This document shows, piece by piece, positions 43,648 through 53,120 of a stretch of 64,000 nt of DNA (position 1 is its first letter; each line of letters starts with the position of its first letter). Below the pieces are notes generated by a model. That model was not told where the DNA came from. It made no database searches and saw only the letters and a program-made list of their open reading frames with translations. The translations under genes were made by a program, and so were the position numbers. The DNA comes from Oceanospirillum sediminis (GTDB taxonomy: Bacteria > Pseudomonadota > Gammaproteobacteria > Pseudomonadales > Halomonadaceae): the NCBI RefSeq assembly GCF_014164585.1, contig NZ_JACJFM010000006.1:1-64000 (forward strand). Reading direction: 5' to 3'.

Positions 43648-44559
43648 TTATGGGGCAGGGAACGTCTCACGATCAAACCAGTTTAATAAAAATGTACGGG
43701 TTTGCTGAACCGCACTATTTTTGTTATCAGACCGGCGAAACAGAAGATACCAGGTCAGTGGCAGGCCATTTGGTATAACCGGCGTCGCTGTGACCAGTTG
43801 CTGGCTCAGAGGGCGTGTTAATGCCCAGCGGGACAGAATACTGACCCCCAGATCAACAGCGATCATTTCGGTAATGGCATCGGTCATTTCAACGATCTGA
43901 ATATGACGCAGACGAATGCCGGATGGTCGGATAAAGCGTTCATATTCAAAGCCCGGCAGAGTATCCAGACTGTAGGTCAGATAATGCTCATTGACCAGAT
44001 CCTGCGCCTCAATATGCTCTTTACCGGCTAATGGATGCTGAGGATGAGTGATCAGCATCAGCTCGTCCTGCATTAAAGGCGAAGATATCAGAGCCGGGTG
44101 CTCAATATTAAACGGAGAAAGCAGCAGATCTGTCATACCTGATAACAGAGCATGTTCTGCATTCTGAGTGGCAGCGGCTACCAGGTCGATCTGCAGCTTT
44201 TCACGTTGCAAGGGTAAAGATTGCAGAAAACCGGGCAGCCAGTGGTAAGCGCTGAAGGCGGCAACACCGATGCGTACCAGATAACTGGCATTGGCGGCGG
44301 TGCGTTCAAAATCCTGCTCCGCCCGATGTAATTCTGGCAGAATGCTCTGTGCGGTATCGAGTAATATCTGTCCGGCTGGTGTCGGTTTCAGCCGACGGCC
44401 TTCCCTTTCAAAAATAGCATCTCCCAGCCGCCTTTCAGCTTCTGCCAACCGATGACTCAGAGCGGATTGGGTAACGCCAATGGCTTCCGCAGCTTGTCCC
44501 AGGCTACCGTGACGTGCAATCGCTTCCAGTAATTGCCAGTGTTTTATATCCAGACGCAT
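43648..44559 (-). CDS. LysR-family regulator (MetR-like) divergent from an EamA transporter
   Basis: This regulator has the helix-turn-helix GSLGQAAEAIGVTQSALSHR near the N-terminus and an effector domain; the MRLDIKHWQLLEAIARHGSL opening resembles MetR. The start at 44559 is set by that family opening; the frame is open 75 bases further without a ribosome site. The divergent EamA-family gene starts 140 bp away across a long palindrome that fits an operator. Confidence 0.86.
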   Translation of the reverse strand: MRLDIKHWQLLEAIARHGSLGQAAEAIGVTQSALSHRLAEAERRLGDAIFEREGRRLKPTPAGQILLDTAQSILPELHRAEQDFERTAANASYLVRIGVAAFSAYHWLPGFLQSLPLQREKLQIDLVAAATQNAEHALLSGMTDLLLSPFNIEHPALISSPLMQDELMLITHPQHPLAGKEHIEAQDLVNEHYLTYSLDTLPGFEYERFIRPSGIRLRHIQIVEMTDAITEMIAVDLGVSILSRWALTRPLSQQLVTATPVIPNGLPLTWYLLFRRSDNKNSAVQQTRTFLLNWFDRETFPAP

Positions 44560-44576
44560 AACATATATGAGAGTTA

Positions 44577-44604
44577 TTAATGAACAGGTCGTATTATTCA
44601 TTAA
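44577..44604. promoter_or_regulatory. Palindrome in the LysR/EamA divergent region, possible LysR operator
   Basis: TTAATGAA (44577-44584) and TTCATTAA (44597-44604) are perfect inverted repeats with a 12-base centre. TGAA...TTCA half-sites recall MetR-type sites, though the spacing is wider than the classical five bases. It lies 17 bp from the regulator start and 95 bp from the transporter start. Confidence 0.5.
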
Positions 44605-44699
44605 ATATTCTGACATTGTCTCGCTATTATGCACGCAGAATTTTATTAATCGTCTGAATCGGTGATCAGAATAGTGAAGGAGGGAATCGTCTGGGTAAT

Positions 44700-45662
44700 A
44701 TGATGATGCTGGGTGCTGCTATAGGGTTCGGGTCAGGCCCTGTGTTGTCTCAGTTACTCTTATTGCAAGAGTTCTCTCCTGAAATTATTGCTTTGTACCG
44801 TTTTGCCATTCCTGCATTACTGGTTTTACCCTGGTTAGCAAGTTTCAGGTCTTATCCGGCAGAATATCTGAGATGTATGGCGTTAGGGATATTCTCCGCA
44901 CTGGGTATGCTGGCCTTTCTGTATAGTTTCTCCTGGTTGCCTGCAACCACCGTTATTCTGACGTATTACACCTATCCTCTGTTTGCTATGCTGATTGGCT
45001 GGGTATTTTTTGACCATGTTCTGACTCGCAATCGCTTAATTGCCGGAGCCCTGATCGTGCTGGCAGTGGCTATTATGCAAAAGCCAGAGGTTGCCGGGCG
45101 CTTATCCTGGCAGGCATTACTGCTCTGTTTTATGGCGCCTGTATCTTATGCGCTGCTGATCAATTATGTTGCCCGTCCGGTGCAGGTGCTGAAAGTGAGT
45201 GAACGCATGTCTGCCATACTGGCAGGACATTTGATCATACTGGTTCCGCTATCATTCTGGCAGTTACCGGTTATCTTCATTCCTCAATCTTCCGAGCAGT
45301 TGTGGCTTATTCTGGCGCTGGGCATTCTGTCTGCGGCTTTGCCACAATATCTGTTTGCCAGAGGTACGGCCCTGGCAGGAATGGAGCGGTCAGTAATGAT
45401 CAGTACCTGTGAGGTTGTTTTTGCACTGATTTTTGCTGCTGTGTTACTACAGCAGGATGTGAGTCGTCTGGAGGTGATTGCCTCTGTTCTGATATTGGTA
45501 TCAGGTCTGATTCGGCCAGAACCGGATCAGCAAAACTCCGGTAATTCAGATAGTCAGAGTAGCCCTGCTGACTCTTTAATTCAGCTGAGTCCTTCTGATT
45601 TAAAGAATCAGCTGGATCCTGCTGATAGCAGAACCCCCGTGGTTGCCAGAGACAGAGGTTAA
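44700..45662 (+). CDS. EamA/DMT-family transporter
   Basis: This 320-residue protein has about ten membrane helices in two EamA repeats (about 1-125 and 140-275) and belongs to the drug/metabolite transporter superfamily. Helix-one SPEIIALYRFAIPALLVLPW and TVILTYYTYPLF are typical. A hydrophilic, Ser/Asp/Pro-rich tail of about 45 residues extends beyond the normal end. The ATG at 44700 lies 15 bases after GAAGGAGGG, too far; an in-frame CTG at 44691 has ideal spacing and may be the real start. It ends overlapping the next, convergent LysR gene by four bases. Confidence 0.85.
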   Translation: MMMLGAAIGFGSGPVLSQLLLLQEFSPEIIALYRFAIPALLVLPWLASFRSYPAEYLRCMALGIFSALGMLAFLYSFSWLPATTVILTYYTYPLFAMLIGWVFFDHVLTRNRLIAGALIVLAVAIMQKPEVAGRLSWQALLLCFMAPVSYALLINYVARPVQVLKVSERMSAILAGHLIILVPLSFWQLPVIFIPQSSEQLWLILALGILSAALPQYLFARGTALAGMERSVMISTCEVVFALIFAAVLLQQDVSRLEVIASVLILVSGLIRPEPDQQNSGNSDSQSSPADSLIQLSPSDLKNQLDPADSRTPVVARDRG

Positions 45663-46528
45663 TAAGAGCTCTGGCTGTCCTTTACTGCCTGGCGAAAACA
45701 GCGAACCAGATGTTCTACTGTGGTTTCATCAATACCTTCGGCATTAATCAGGCACATTTTCAGGACCTGATGACTGCTCAGCATAGTATTGGCGATCATA
45801 CGTGTCCGGTTATTTCTGATCAGAGATTCAGGTAACAGAGAGATCGCAAAACCCTGTTCAACCGCAGTGGCCAGGTTTTCCATAACCGGGCTGCCAAATA
45901 CAACCTTATACCTGTGTCCGGTTCTCTTCAGTTCTTCCAGGCAAAGATCCCGGACAATACAGTTATCTTCATACAGGGCGACAGGCAGAGGTGTCTGATC
46001 TTCCAGCCGGATAGCACAAGGGGCTGACCAGATCAGCTGTTCTGTCCAGACAACCCGCTCGGTTGAGGAATCAGATTCTGCTGCAACAATGGCCAGATCC
46101 AGCTCTCCGGCTGTCAGTCTCTGGCGCAAATTACGACTGCGATCACAGATAATTCGGGTTTCCAGCCCGGGCAGGGTATCGTGTAGGGCGGGCATAAAGT
46201 AACTGAGAAAATCCTGCGCGTAATCCGTGGGAATACCTACACTCAGTTTGCCGGTCAGTTCATGGGTAGATAATGCCGAGATCGCGCTCTGGCTGAGCTG
46301 AAGCATCTGTTCCCCATAAATAAGCAACGTTTCCCCTGCTTCGGTTAACTGTATGCCACGATTGTTACGTTCCATCAATCGGCTTCCGGTTTGCTCCTCC
46401 AGACGTTTAATCTGCATGCTGACCGCGCCCTGTGAGCGACAGACAATTTCAGCTGTTTTTTTAAATTCGCCAGTACGCGCTACGGTAACGAAGGTACGCA
46501 GTAAATCCAGATCAAGAACAGGAGGCAT
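45659..46528 (-). CDS. LysR-family regulator
   Basis: This 289-residue regulator has a helix-turn-helix (FKKTAEIVCRSQGAVSMQIK) and a substrate-binding domain with SVGIPTDYAQDFLSYFMP. The ATG at 46528 is five bases after GGAG; a GTG two codons earlier is possible. It is divergent from the interrupted alcohol dehydrogenase gene, with a TTCAGA-TAT-TCTGAA dyad between them that may be its operator, and it overlaps the EamA gene tail to tail. Confidence 0.88.
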   Translation of the reverse strand: MPPVLDLDLLRTFVTVARTGEFKKTAEIVCRSQGAVSMQIKRLEEQTGSRLMERNNRGIQLTEAGETLLIYGEQMLQLSQSAISALSTHELTGKLSVGIPTDYAQDFLSYFMPALHDTLPGLETRIICDRSRNLRQRLTAGELDLAIVAAESDSSTERVVWTEQLIWSAPCAIRLEDQTPLPVALYEDNCIVRDLCLEELKRTGHRYKVVFGSPVMENLATAVEQGFAISLLPESLIRNNRTRMIANTMLSSHQVLKMCLINAEGIDETTVEHLVRCFRQAVKDSQSSY

Positions 46529-46552
46529 TATCACTCCAGAAAATTGGCATAA

Positions 46553-46567
46553 TTCAGATATTCTGAA
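46553..46567. promoter_or_regulatory. TTCAGA-TAT-TCTGAA palindrome, possible LysR operator
   Basis: This 15-bp hyphenated palindrome begins 25 bp before the LysR start, and a further TCTGAA half-site occurs at 46593-46598. This layout is compatible with an autoregulatory LysR site facing the dehydrogenase gene. Confidence 0.5.
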
Positions 46568-46717
46568 CTATATATTAAGTTTTATTCGTTTGTCTGAATT
46601 ATGAGGTTCTCATACAGTAAAGTACATCCTGATAACACGAACTATAGATCAGGCTTTGTAATGTTTAATAGCTGAACTCTGACTGTCGCAATGGTTAATT
46701 CATATAGGGGAAAACCG

Positions 46718-47812
46718 ATGACGTTCTCAAATCTGCCTGAACAGATGTATGGTGTTGTACTGACCGGCCATGGTGGTCTGGATAAGCTGGAATACCGCAC
46801 AGATCTGACTGTGCCGCAGCCTCAGTCAGGTGAAGTAGTGATTCAGGTTGCAGCCAGTGGTGTGAATAACACCGATATTAATACCCGAATTGGCTGGTAC
46901 TCCAAAAGTGTTACCGGTCAGACCAATGCCGGTGCTGAAAGCGGCTTTGATGACTTTAACGATGATGATGCCAGCTAGTCAGGTGAAGCATTGCAGTTTC
47001 CGCGTATTCAGGGGGCGGATTGTTGTGGTGAGATTGTCGCTACCGGAGAAGGTGTTGATCTCTCTCGGAGCGGAGAGCGAGTACTGGTGCGGACAATGCA
47101 GGGGGTATCGGACGACGATGATTATCGCTGCATCACTATGGGATCAGAGATGGATGGCGGTTTTGCCCAGTATGTTGTTGTTCGCGCCAGTGAAGCTTTT
47201 GCTGTACAGAGCGATATGACAGATGCAGAGCTGGCTTCTTTTCCCTGTGCCTATTCAACGGCAGAAAATATGGTAGATCGTGCCGGAGTTAAAGCAGGTG
47301 AAACGGTTCTGATTACCGGGGCTTCAGGTGGTGTAGGCTCTGCTGCGGTACAGCTGGTAAAACGGCGTGGTGCCCGGGTGATTGCAGTATGCAGCAAAGA
47401 TAAAATCCCTCAATTGCTGGAGCTGGGAGCAGATCAGGCTGTTGATCGCAAGCGATCACTAATGGCTGCTCTGGAGTCTTCCAGTGTGGATGTCGTCATT
47501 GATCTGGTTGCGGGTGAGCAATGGCGCGAATTACCTGATCTGCTGCGTTATGGCGGACGTTACGCGGTAGCGGGAGCGATCGGTGGTCCTATTGTTGAGA
47601 TGGATGTGCGCACCCTGTATCTCAAAGATCTGACCTTTCTGGGGTGTACATATCAGCCACGGCATGTGTTTGAAAACCTGATTCGTTATATCGAAGCGGG
47701 GGAGTTAAAACCTCTGGTATCAAAAACCTATCCTTTACGTGATATTCGACAGGCACAACAGGACTTTATGGCAAAACAGTTTACCGGCAAGTTAGTGCTG
47801 ATTAATCGCTGA
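46718..47812 (+). pseudogene. Zinc-type alcohol dehydrogenase/quinone reductase interrupted by one TAG
   Basis: The two halves of a medium-chain dehydrogenase lie in the same frame, split only by a TAG at 46976-46978 (codon 87). The first half has GHGGLDKLEYRTDL and SGVNNTDINTRIGWYSKSV; the second has FPRIQGADCCGEIVATGEG, the Rossmann motif GASGGVGSAAVQLVKRRGA and a normal C-terminus. The context DDAS-stop-SGEA fits a Trp codon TGG changed to TAG. With Trp the protein would have 364 residues, full length for the family. AGGGG lies seven bases before ATG 46718. A TTG at 46991 could start a truncated C-terminal product, but without a ribosome site. It could also be a sequencing error or suppressed stop. 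Confidence 0.85.
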
Positions 47813-48833
47813 CGCTGTGTGTGAGGTTCTGCCCGGTGTTAAAGCGCTGACGGTATTCGCTGGCTGTTAAGCCCATGATTTTCTGGAAAACTCGTCGAAA
47901 AGCGCTACTGTCTTTATAACCGGTTTTCCAGGCTATCTCATCAATACTATTGTTGCTTTGCTCCAGGTATTCTCTGGCCCGGGCAATGCGCAGGTGTTGC
48001 AGGTATTCTTTAGGTGTCAGTCCGGTAGCTTGTTTAAAGCGGCGTAAAAAAGTTCTTTCCCCTGAATGTGCCTGCTGAGCCATCTGGCTGACGGTTACTG
48101 CTTCATGGTAATGGGCCTGCAGCCAGTGCTGTACCTTCAGGACTGCGCTGTCACCATGTTTTAACGATGGAGAGAACAGGCTGTAAAAGCGCTGCTCTCG
48201 TCCACCGGGATCAACCAGAAAATAGCGAGCCAGATGCAGCATCAGGCTGGGGCCCAGAAAACGGGATACCAGACGAAGCCCCAGGTCTGTCCAGGCCATA
48301 ATGCCTCCGGCGGTAATAATATCGCCGTCATCAATCAGAATTTTATCTGCATCCAGCTGTACTGCAGAAAAGCGTGCCCGGAATTTATCGGCCAGCGCCC
48401 AGTGTGTAGTGGCGGCGCGATTGTTTAACAGACCGGCTTCAGCCAGCCAGAAAGCCCCGGCACAAACAGAACACAGTAAAGTCCCCTGTTGATGCTGGTG
48501 TCTGAGCCAGGCATATATTCTGGTTTGAGTGTCTGGAGAGGGTAGTGGCTGCAAACTGGATGGCAGAATAATAGCTGAAAAAGTCAGTCCATCATCAATC
48601 TCATCAAAGACCATAACTCGAATTTGTGGAGTATCTGGCAGAGGTGCATCAGTATGGTTCTGGTCAGCGGTCTTATCCTGATGATCTGAGTACTCCGGTT
48701 GCAAACGTGCAGCAGTATTAAACAGGTCCTGCAGACCATACACCGTTGCAGCCTGTGCCCCCGGATAATTGAAGATACCTATGGTGTAGCCAGCTTCAGT
48801 ATTTAGTCTGCTATTTTCGTTGTGGAATGACAT
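47802..48833 (-). CDS. GlxA-family AraC regulator with DJ-1/PfpI domain
   Basis: This 343-residue protein has an N-terminal DJ-1/PfpI amidotransferase-like domain (about 14-200, nucleophile-elbow region LLCSVCAGAFWLAEAG) and a C-terminal AraC DNA-binding domain (about 230-335, VSQMAQQAHSGERTFLRRFK and IDEIAWKTGYKDSSAFRRVF). This is the GlxA/ArgR/CdhR architecture, often regulating nitrogen-compound catabolism. It is divergent from a cysteine hydrolase gene, which is its probable target, and overlaps the dehydrogenase end by 11 bases. Confidence 0.9.
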   Translation of the reverse strand: MSFHNENSRLNTEAGYTIGIFNYPGAQAATVYGLQDLFNTAARLQPEYSDHQDKTADQNHTDAPLPDTPQIRVMVFDEIDDGLTFSAIILPSSLQPLPSPDTQTRIYAWLRHQHQQGTLLCSVCAGAFWLAEAGLLNNRAATTHWALADKFRARFSAVQLDADKILIDDGDIITAGGIMAWTDLGLRLVSRFLGPSLMLHLARYFLVDPGGREQRFYSLFSPSLKHGDSAVLKVQHWLQAHYHEAVTVSQMAQQAHSGERTFLRRFKQATGLTPKEYLQHLRIARAREYLEQSNNSIDEIAWKTGYKDSSAFRRVFQKIMGLTASEYRQRFNTGQNLTHSVSD

Positions 48834-48975
48834 TTGTCGGATTTGGCCCTTAAAGTGTCAAATTTGCCAATACGATGTTACACAGAATCTTTTTAATCTG
48901 TCTACCACGGATTGAGACATGCCGTAAGCGGTATCAATCCTGAAACCTGCATTAAAAACAGTATGGAGACAGACA

Positions 48976-49518
48976 ATGAGTAAACATGCTCTGGTCGTAA
49001 TTGACATTCAGAATGATTATTTTCCGGATGGGAAATGGCCGCTGTATCAGATTGAACAGGCCGCAGCCAATGCCAGACAGGTGCTGAACTGGTTTCGTCA
49101 ACAAGCTTTACCTGTCGTTCATGTTTACCATGAATTTGAGACGACAGAAGCCCCGTTTTTTGTTCCCGGCAGTAAAGGGGCTGAAATTCATCCGGATATG
49201 GCGCCGGTGGACGGCGAGCACACCGTTCTGAAGCATAAAGTGAACGCGTTTCTTAACACTGAATTGCATGAGTTGTTACAGCAGCAACAGGTTGAAGAGA
49301 TTACCCTGATAGGGGCCATGAGTCATATGTGTATTGATGGTGCTGCTCGTGCTGCCGCGGATCTGGGGTATAAAGTCAATGTGGTGCAGGATGCCTGTGC
49401 ATCCCGAGATCTGGAATTGAATGGTAAAGTAGTTCCGGCTGAGCAGGTGCACACTGCCTATATGTCTGCTCTGGGTTTTGCCTATGCTGAGCTGAAAGTT
49501 GCTGAGGACTATCAGTAA
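48976..49518 (+). CDS. Isochorismatase-like cysteine hydrolase
   Basis: This 180-residue hydrolase has the catalytic Asp in VVIDIQNDYFPDGKW, Lys in VLKHKVNAF and Cys in GAMSHMCIDGAARAAADLGY. GGAG lies seven bases before the ATG. It is transcribed away from the GlxA-type regulator, a pairing common in Proteobacteria. It is a paralogue of the hydrolase at 11.8 kb only at the superfamily level. The substrate (an amide or vinyl ether) is unknown. Confidence 0.88.
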   Translation: MSKHALVVIDIQNDYFPDGKWPLYQIEQAAANARQVLNWFRQQALPVVHVYHEFETTEAPFFVPGSKGAEIHPDMAPVDGEHTVLKHKVNAFLNTELHELLQQQQVEEITLIGAMSHMCIDGAARAAADLGYKVNVVQDACASRDLELNGKVVPAEQVHTAYMSALGFAYAELKVAEDYQ

Positions 49519-49876
49519 TATTGCGCCAGAGTATCTCCGCCCTTCTATAACGGAGCAGGGATACTCGTCTTAATCCAGTATCATTATTACAGATCAGCCA
49601 TAATGGGTGGATCAGAAATACCGGATTCTTTCATCGCTTACATCAGGAACTGTCTGGCTTTGATGTTGTTTGGTTGGATGTTCTTGCCTGACTGGTGGGA
49701 TGGGTGTGATATAAGCCGATATCGCAGAGAAAGGGCGGGTAAATCACGAGTAGAATATAGTGCCTGATACAAGAGATTTCAGGTACAGACCGGGCGGCTT
49801 CTGTTATTGAATATCCGCCCTGCTGTTAATGCTTGCGATTGACAAGTTGCTGCTTTCTGAGTTGATTATTTCGGAC
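49519..49876. other. Intergenic region between cysteine hydrolase and cyclophilin genes
   Basis: It contains a GAGTATC/GGATACTC imperfect stem just after the hydrolase gene (about 49529-49566) and a GGGCGG/CCGCCC stem at 49792-49820 near the cyclophilin stop; both could be terminators but lack U-runs. No coding sequence is apparent. Confidence 0.45.
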
Positions 49877-50479
49877 TCAGTCAGCACTGACCACAAAGGG
49901 CTTATCAACGGGCAAGCTGCCTGAATCAACCACTTTGACTTCTTTCAAAGGAGCATCTCTGCGATTAGTCTGGACTTTTTCAATCTTTCTCACCACATCC
50001 ATACCCTCAATTACTTTACCAAAAACGGTGTGGCGTCCGTCCAGCCATGGCGTAGGAACAAAGGTAATGAAGAACTGGGAGCCGTTGGTATCCGGACCGG
50101 CATTAGCCATAGATAAGAAGCCAGGGCCTGTGTGTGGGATGAGGAAGTTTTCATCCGGGAAGGTACGGCCGTAAATAGACTTTCCACCTGTGCCGTTGTA
50201 GTTGGTGAAATCACCGCCCTGCATCATAAATTGAGGAATAACCCGGTGAAATAAGGAACCTTTATAGCCAAAGCCCTTTTCATGAGTCGACAGAGCGTGG
50301 AAGTTTGCAACGGTTTTGGGCGCTGTTTTACCAAATAAACCAATGACGATTCGTCCTTCAGGTTGACCGCCAATCGAAATATCCATATAGGTTTTTTGGG
50401 TAACCAGTAAAAGGTCGTTAGCAAAAGCAGTAGACAGGCTCATGATGAGTGCAAACATCAGGGCTATATGTTTTTTCAC
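49877..50479 (-). CDS. ppiA: Periplasmic peptidyl-prolyl cis-trans isomerase (cyclophilin, PpiA)
   Basis: This 200-residue cyclophilin begins with a signal peptide ([20 protein letters not shown]) and should act in the periplasm. The active-site elements are present: [15 protein letters not shown] (Arg and Phe), GSQFFITF, and [13 protein letters not shown]. The Trp in the last motif corresponds to human CypA Trp121; E. coli PpiA has Phe there, so this is the more eukaryote-like, potentially cyclosporin-sensitive type. It is a single-gene unit with the C-terminus extending about 20 residues beyond the core. Confidence 0.92.
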   Translation of the reverse strand: MKKHIALMFALIMSLSTAFANDLLLVTQKTYMDISIGGQPEGRIVIGLFGKTAPKTVANFHALSTHEKGFGYKGSLFHRVIPQFMMQGGDFTNYNGTGGKSIYGRTFPDENFLIPHTGPGFLSMANAGPDTNGSQFFITFVPTPWLDGRHTVFGKVIEGMDVVRKIEKVQTNRRDAPLKEVKVVDSGSLPVDKPFVVSAD

Positions 50480-50587
50480 TATTGGTTTTCCTTTCTGTTA
50501 TTACATTTTAATCCTGATAGCGGAGCTACCAGTGTTCATTTTGCTTTTGAATCATCCGGCAGAGATATAGCGTACTTTGTGATTGAA

Positions 50588-51067
50588 TCAAAGATAAAAA
50601 GCCATAAAGGTCACATTGAATGGCAGATGAGGAAACTGTTTGTGTCCCGTTGCTTTAAAGCCAAGTTTCAGATACCAGTCTCGCAATGCCCCATGCTCAG
50701 CAATGATTCCTATGCTGACAACAGAAATATCTCTGGATTTTGCATAATCAAGGATGAAGTTGACCAGTGCTTCGCCAATACCTTGTTTCTGATGTCGCGG
50801 CAGTACTGACAATCTGTTCAGATAACCGGTACCTTTATCTGAAATCTCAAAAGCGACACAGCCAACAGTCTGATTTTCTTGCTGACAAATAAAATATTCT
50901 TCGCCACGCTCAAAATCAGATTGAGTCCATTGCTCATTGTAGAAAGAGGGATGTTTAGGATTATTGTCCTGATTGATGCTGAACTGTTTAGCGACAGGTA
51001 TATTGGCCTGGCTAATAATGTCTGCCAGTAGTAATGAATGCTCTGAATTAGCCTTAACTATTTGCAT
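50588..51067 (-). CDS. GNAT-family N-acetyltransferase
   Basis: This 159-residue protein has the acetyl-CoA motif LSVLPRHQKQGIGEALVNFI and the motif-B end WYLKLGFKATGHKQF. I placed the start at 51067 because AAAGGA lies seven bases upstream; the frame is open 150 bases further without such a site. It lies between the cyclophilin and azoreductase genes. Substrate unknown. Confidence 0.85.
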   Translation of the reverse strand: MQIVKANSEHSLLLADIISQANIPVAKQFSINQDNNPKHPSFYNEQWTQSDFERGEEYFICQQENQTVGCVAFEISDKGTGYLNRLSVLPRHQKQGIGEALVNFILDYAKSRDISVVSIGIIAEHGALRDWYLKLGFKATGHKQFPHLPFNVTFMAFYL

Positions 51068-51234
51068 TGTGAAGTCCTTTGTCATTTTAGTTTCCGTATA
51101 ACATTGGGTTCCCTTGTGGTTAAAAAGGGGAAGTGGACGGGATCTGATGATTAACACTTCGGACCTATCAGACTGCATAAATAGCGTCAATGGATTAGTG
51201 CCGGGCGCATAAATCATCAGATCCGTTCCATTAA

Positions 51235-51897
51235 CTATAATAATGCCAGATGTTTTGCCAGTATTCTTGTGTCAGCTATTGCCTTAGCTCTGGACTCTTC
51301 ATGTCGTGAATCTCCGAACTCCTGATACTCCGATGCAATTTCATAAAATGCATCAGCTCCGAGATAAGGAGAGAGTTGTTCAATATGGCTGGATAAATGA
51401 TTAAAAGCGTATTTGGTTTCACCCTTCCTGAAGTTAAATTCTCCCCAGGAGGCCAGCAAAACAAGATGTTTACCACTGAGTACAGGTGCCAGGGGTTCAT
51501 CACCTCGTGACAAGTCAAAAGAGAAGGTTTTTCCAATGCGAATAATCTGATCAAACCAGGCTTTTAGCACCGCTGGCATTCCGTAGTTATACATAGGGCT
51601 TGCCAGGACAATAACGTCGGCTTGTTCAACCTCATTAATTAATAAGTCAGATTCAGTCAGCGCGGCTTGCTGTGCCTGATTCAACTCTCCCTGAGCAAAT
51701 GATGCTGCAATGAACTCCTGATCAATATAGGCTGGAGGCGATATCGAAAGATCTCTACAGATTACCTCTGTTTGTTTATGATGTTGCTTGAATTCGTGCA
51801 TGAATGACTCGCCCAGCATTCTTGAAATTGATTGATGCTGTTGTTGATCAGGATGATATTTTCTTGCGCTGGAAATAATATATAAGACAGTTTTCAT
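51235..51897 (-). CDS. azoR: FMN-dependent NADH-azoreductase/quinone reductase AzoR
   Basis: This 220-residue flavodoxin-fold enzyme reduces quinones and azo compounds with NADH. The FMN-binding SSARKYHPDQQQHQSIS near the start (shown in part: QHQSISRMLG) and SPMYNYGMPAVLKAWFDQI are hallmark segments, followed by LLASWGEFNF. Length is slightly above E. coli AzoR (201 residues). It is divergent from a LysR gene 183 bp away, which probably induces it in response to quinones or aromatic compounds (typical, inferred). Confidence 0.9.
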   Translation of the reverse strand: MKTVLYIISSARKYHPDQQQHQSISRMLGESFMHEFKQHHKQTEVICRDLSISPPAYIDQEFIAASFAQGELNQAQQAALTESDLLINEVEQADVIVLASPMYNYGMPAVLKAWFDQIIRIGKTFSFDLSRGDEPLAPVLSGKHLVLLASWGEFNFRKGETKYAFNHLSSHIEQLSPYLGADAFYEIASEYQEFGDSRHEESRAKAIADTRILAKHLALL

Positions 51898-52080
51898 GAT
51901 GAGTATACTCCTCAGCAGGTGATTAACTGCCTGTTATTGTTGAGTGTTCAGTGATGACTGACAATTGAGTTCTTTTAGTCTATAGATTAGAAAATATGAA
52001 CTATCTGGTTGAGAAAAAGAGCCTTTGCTTCAGCTACTGGCTGGAACATATCGAATGCTTCTATTCAGGTATATATTGAT

Positions 52081-52959
52081 ATGCTGGAACAAATATCCTC
52101 GTTAAATCATCTGAGAACGTTTACTCTGGCTGCACGTTATCTGAGCTTTAAGGATGCAGCCACTGCTCTGAATATCAGTCCAGCTGCGGTATCGCATCAG
52201 ATAAAAGCTCTGGAATCTCAATTGCGATTATCATTGTTTGAACGACATACCAGGGCAATCAGTCTGACAGCGGCAGGAGCAAAGCTGGCTGAAGCCTGTG
52301 AAACTCATTTTTCCCAATTGGATTATGTCTTGTCTGAGCTACGGCAGCCCAGAACAGATATCAATATTTCTTGTTGTAACTCGTTTGCAGCGTTATGGCT
52401 AACACCAAGAAGCGGGCAGATAAACGACGCATTTCCGGCTAATGGACTGAAAACCTGTGCCAGTGACAGCCTGGTGGATTTAACTCGCGATAAGCATATT
52501 GATTTAGCTCTGCGTTACGGACGGGATGAAAAAATGGATGATGAAACCCTGTTATGTACAGAGAAGATTGCGCTATATCGGACACCGGGTTTTATGCCTG
52601 ATACAAATAAGAAGCCGGTGTTGTTCGTGACTGAATGGCCTGAAAATGAGCTGTTGGGGAATATCGACTGGCGATCAGAAATCGATATATCGCATTATAC
52701 GGTCAGAACCTTTCAACAGGAATACTTTGTATTACAGGCGATTATGACGGGCCAGGGGTATGGCTTGTTAAGTAATGTGCTTAGTGCCAGTGCTGTGGAG
52801 CAAGGCTGGATTGTAAGAGATCACTCCTTTACACCTTTTAATGGTTATAGCTACTGGATGAGGCTGAACCCTGAACGAAAAGATATTGGCCTGATTCAAA
52901 GGTTCAGTCACTGGTTGACACAGGAGTTTTCTCAGTATCGTGTGCAGGGGCTACTCTGA
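52081..52959 (+). CDS. LysR-family regulator (GcvA-like) divergent from azoR
   Basis: This 292-residue regulator has the opening SSLNHLRTFTLAARYLSFKD and helix-turn-helix ISPAAVSHQIKALE, as in the GcvA/TrpI branch. The start at 52081 follows family alignment; the frame is open 72 bases further. The effector domain lacks some conserved stretches but is full length. It probably regulates azoR. Confidence 0.86.
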   Translation: MLEQISSLNHLRTFTLAARYLSFKDAATALNISPAAVSHQIKALESQLRLSLFERHTRAISLTAAGAKLAEACETHFSQLDYVLSELRQPRTDINISCCNSFAALWLTPRSGQINDAFPANGLKTCASDSLVDLTRDKHIDLALRYGRDEKMDDETLLCTEKIALYRTPGFMPDTNKKPVLFVTEWPENELLGNIDWRSEIDISHYTVRTFQQEYFVLQAIMTGQGYGLLSNVLSASAVEQGWIVRDHSFTPFNGYSYWMRLNPERKDIGLIQRFSHWLTQEFSQYRVQGLL

Positions 52960-53034
52960 TCCAGAGATACCATGTATTCATGACTGTAGCTATAAAAATA
53001 TCCTGTATTGCACTTATGTTTCATGTATAAAAAA

Positions 53035-53063
53035 ACGGTCAGCCCATGCAAGGCACTGACCGT
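53035..53063 (-). terminator. Rho-independent terminator of the 53-56 kb operon
   Basis: On the minus strand ACGGTCAG pairs perfectly with CTGACCGT across 13 bases and runs into seven T residues. It ends the FAD-oxidase/TRAP binding-protein unit, so no permease gene is co-transcribed. On the plus strand it is followed by A residues. Confidence 0.9.
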
Positions 53064-53120
53064 AAAAACAGTATTCAGGAAATTTCAGAAGCCGATAAAA
53101 CGGGCCTCTTTTATGGGATA

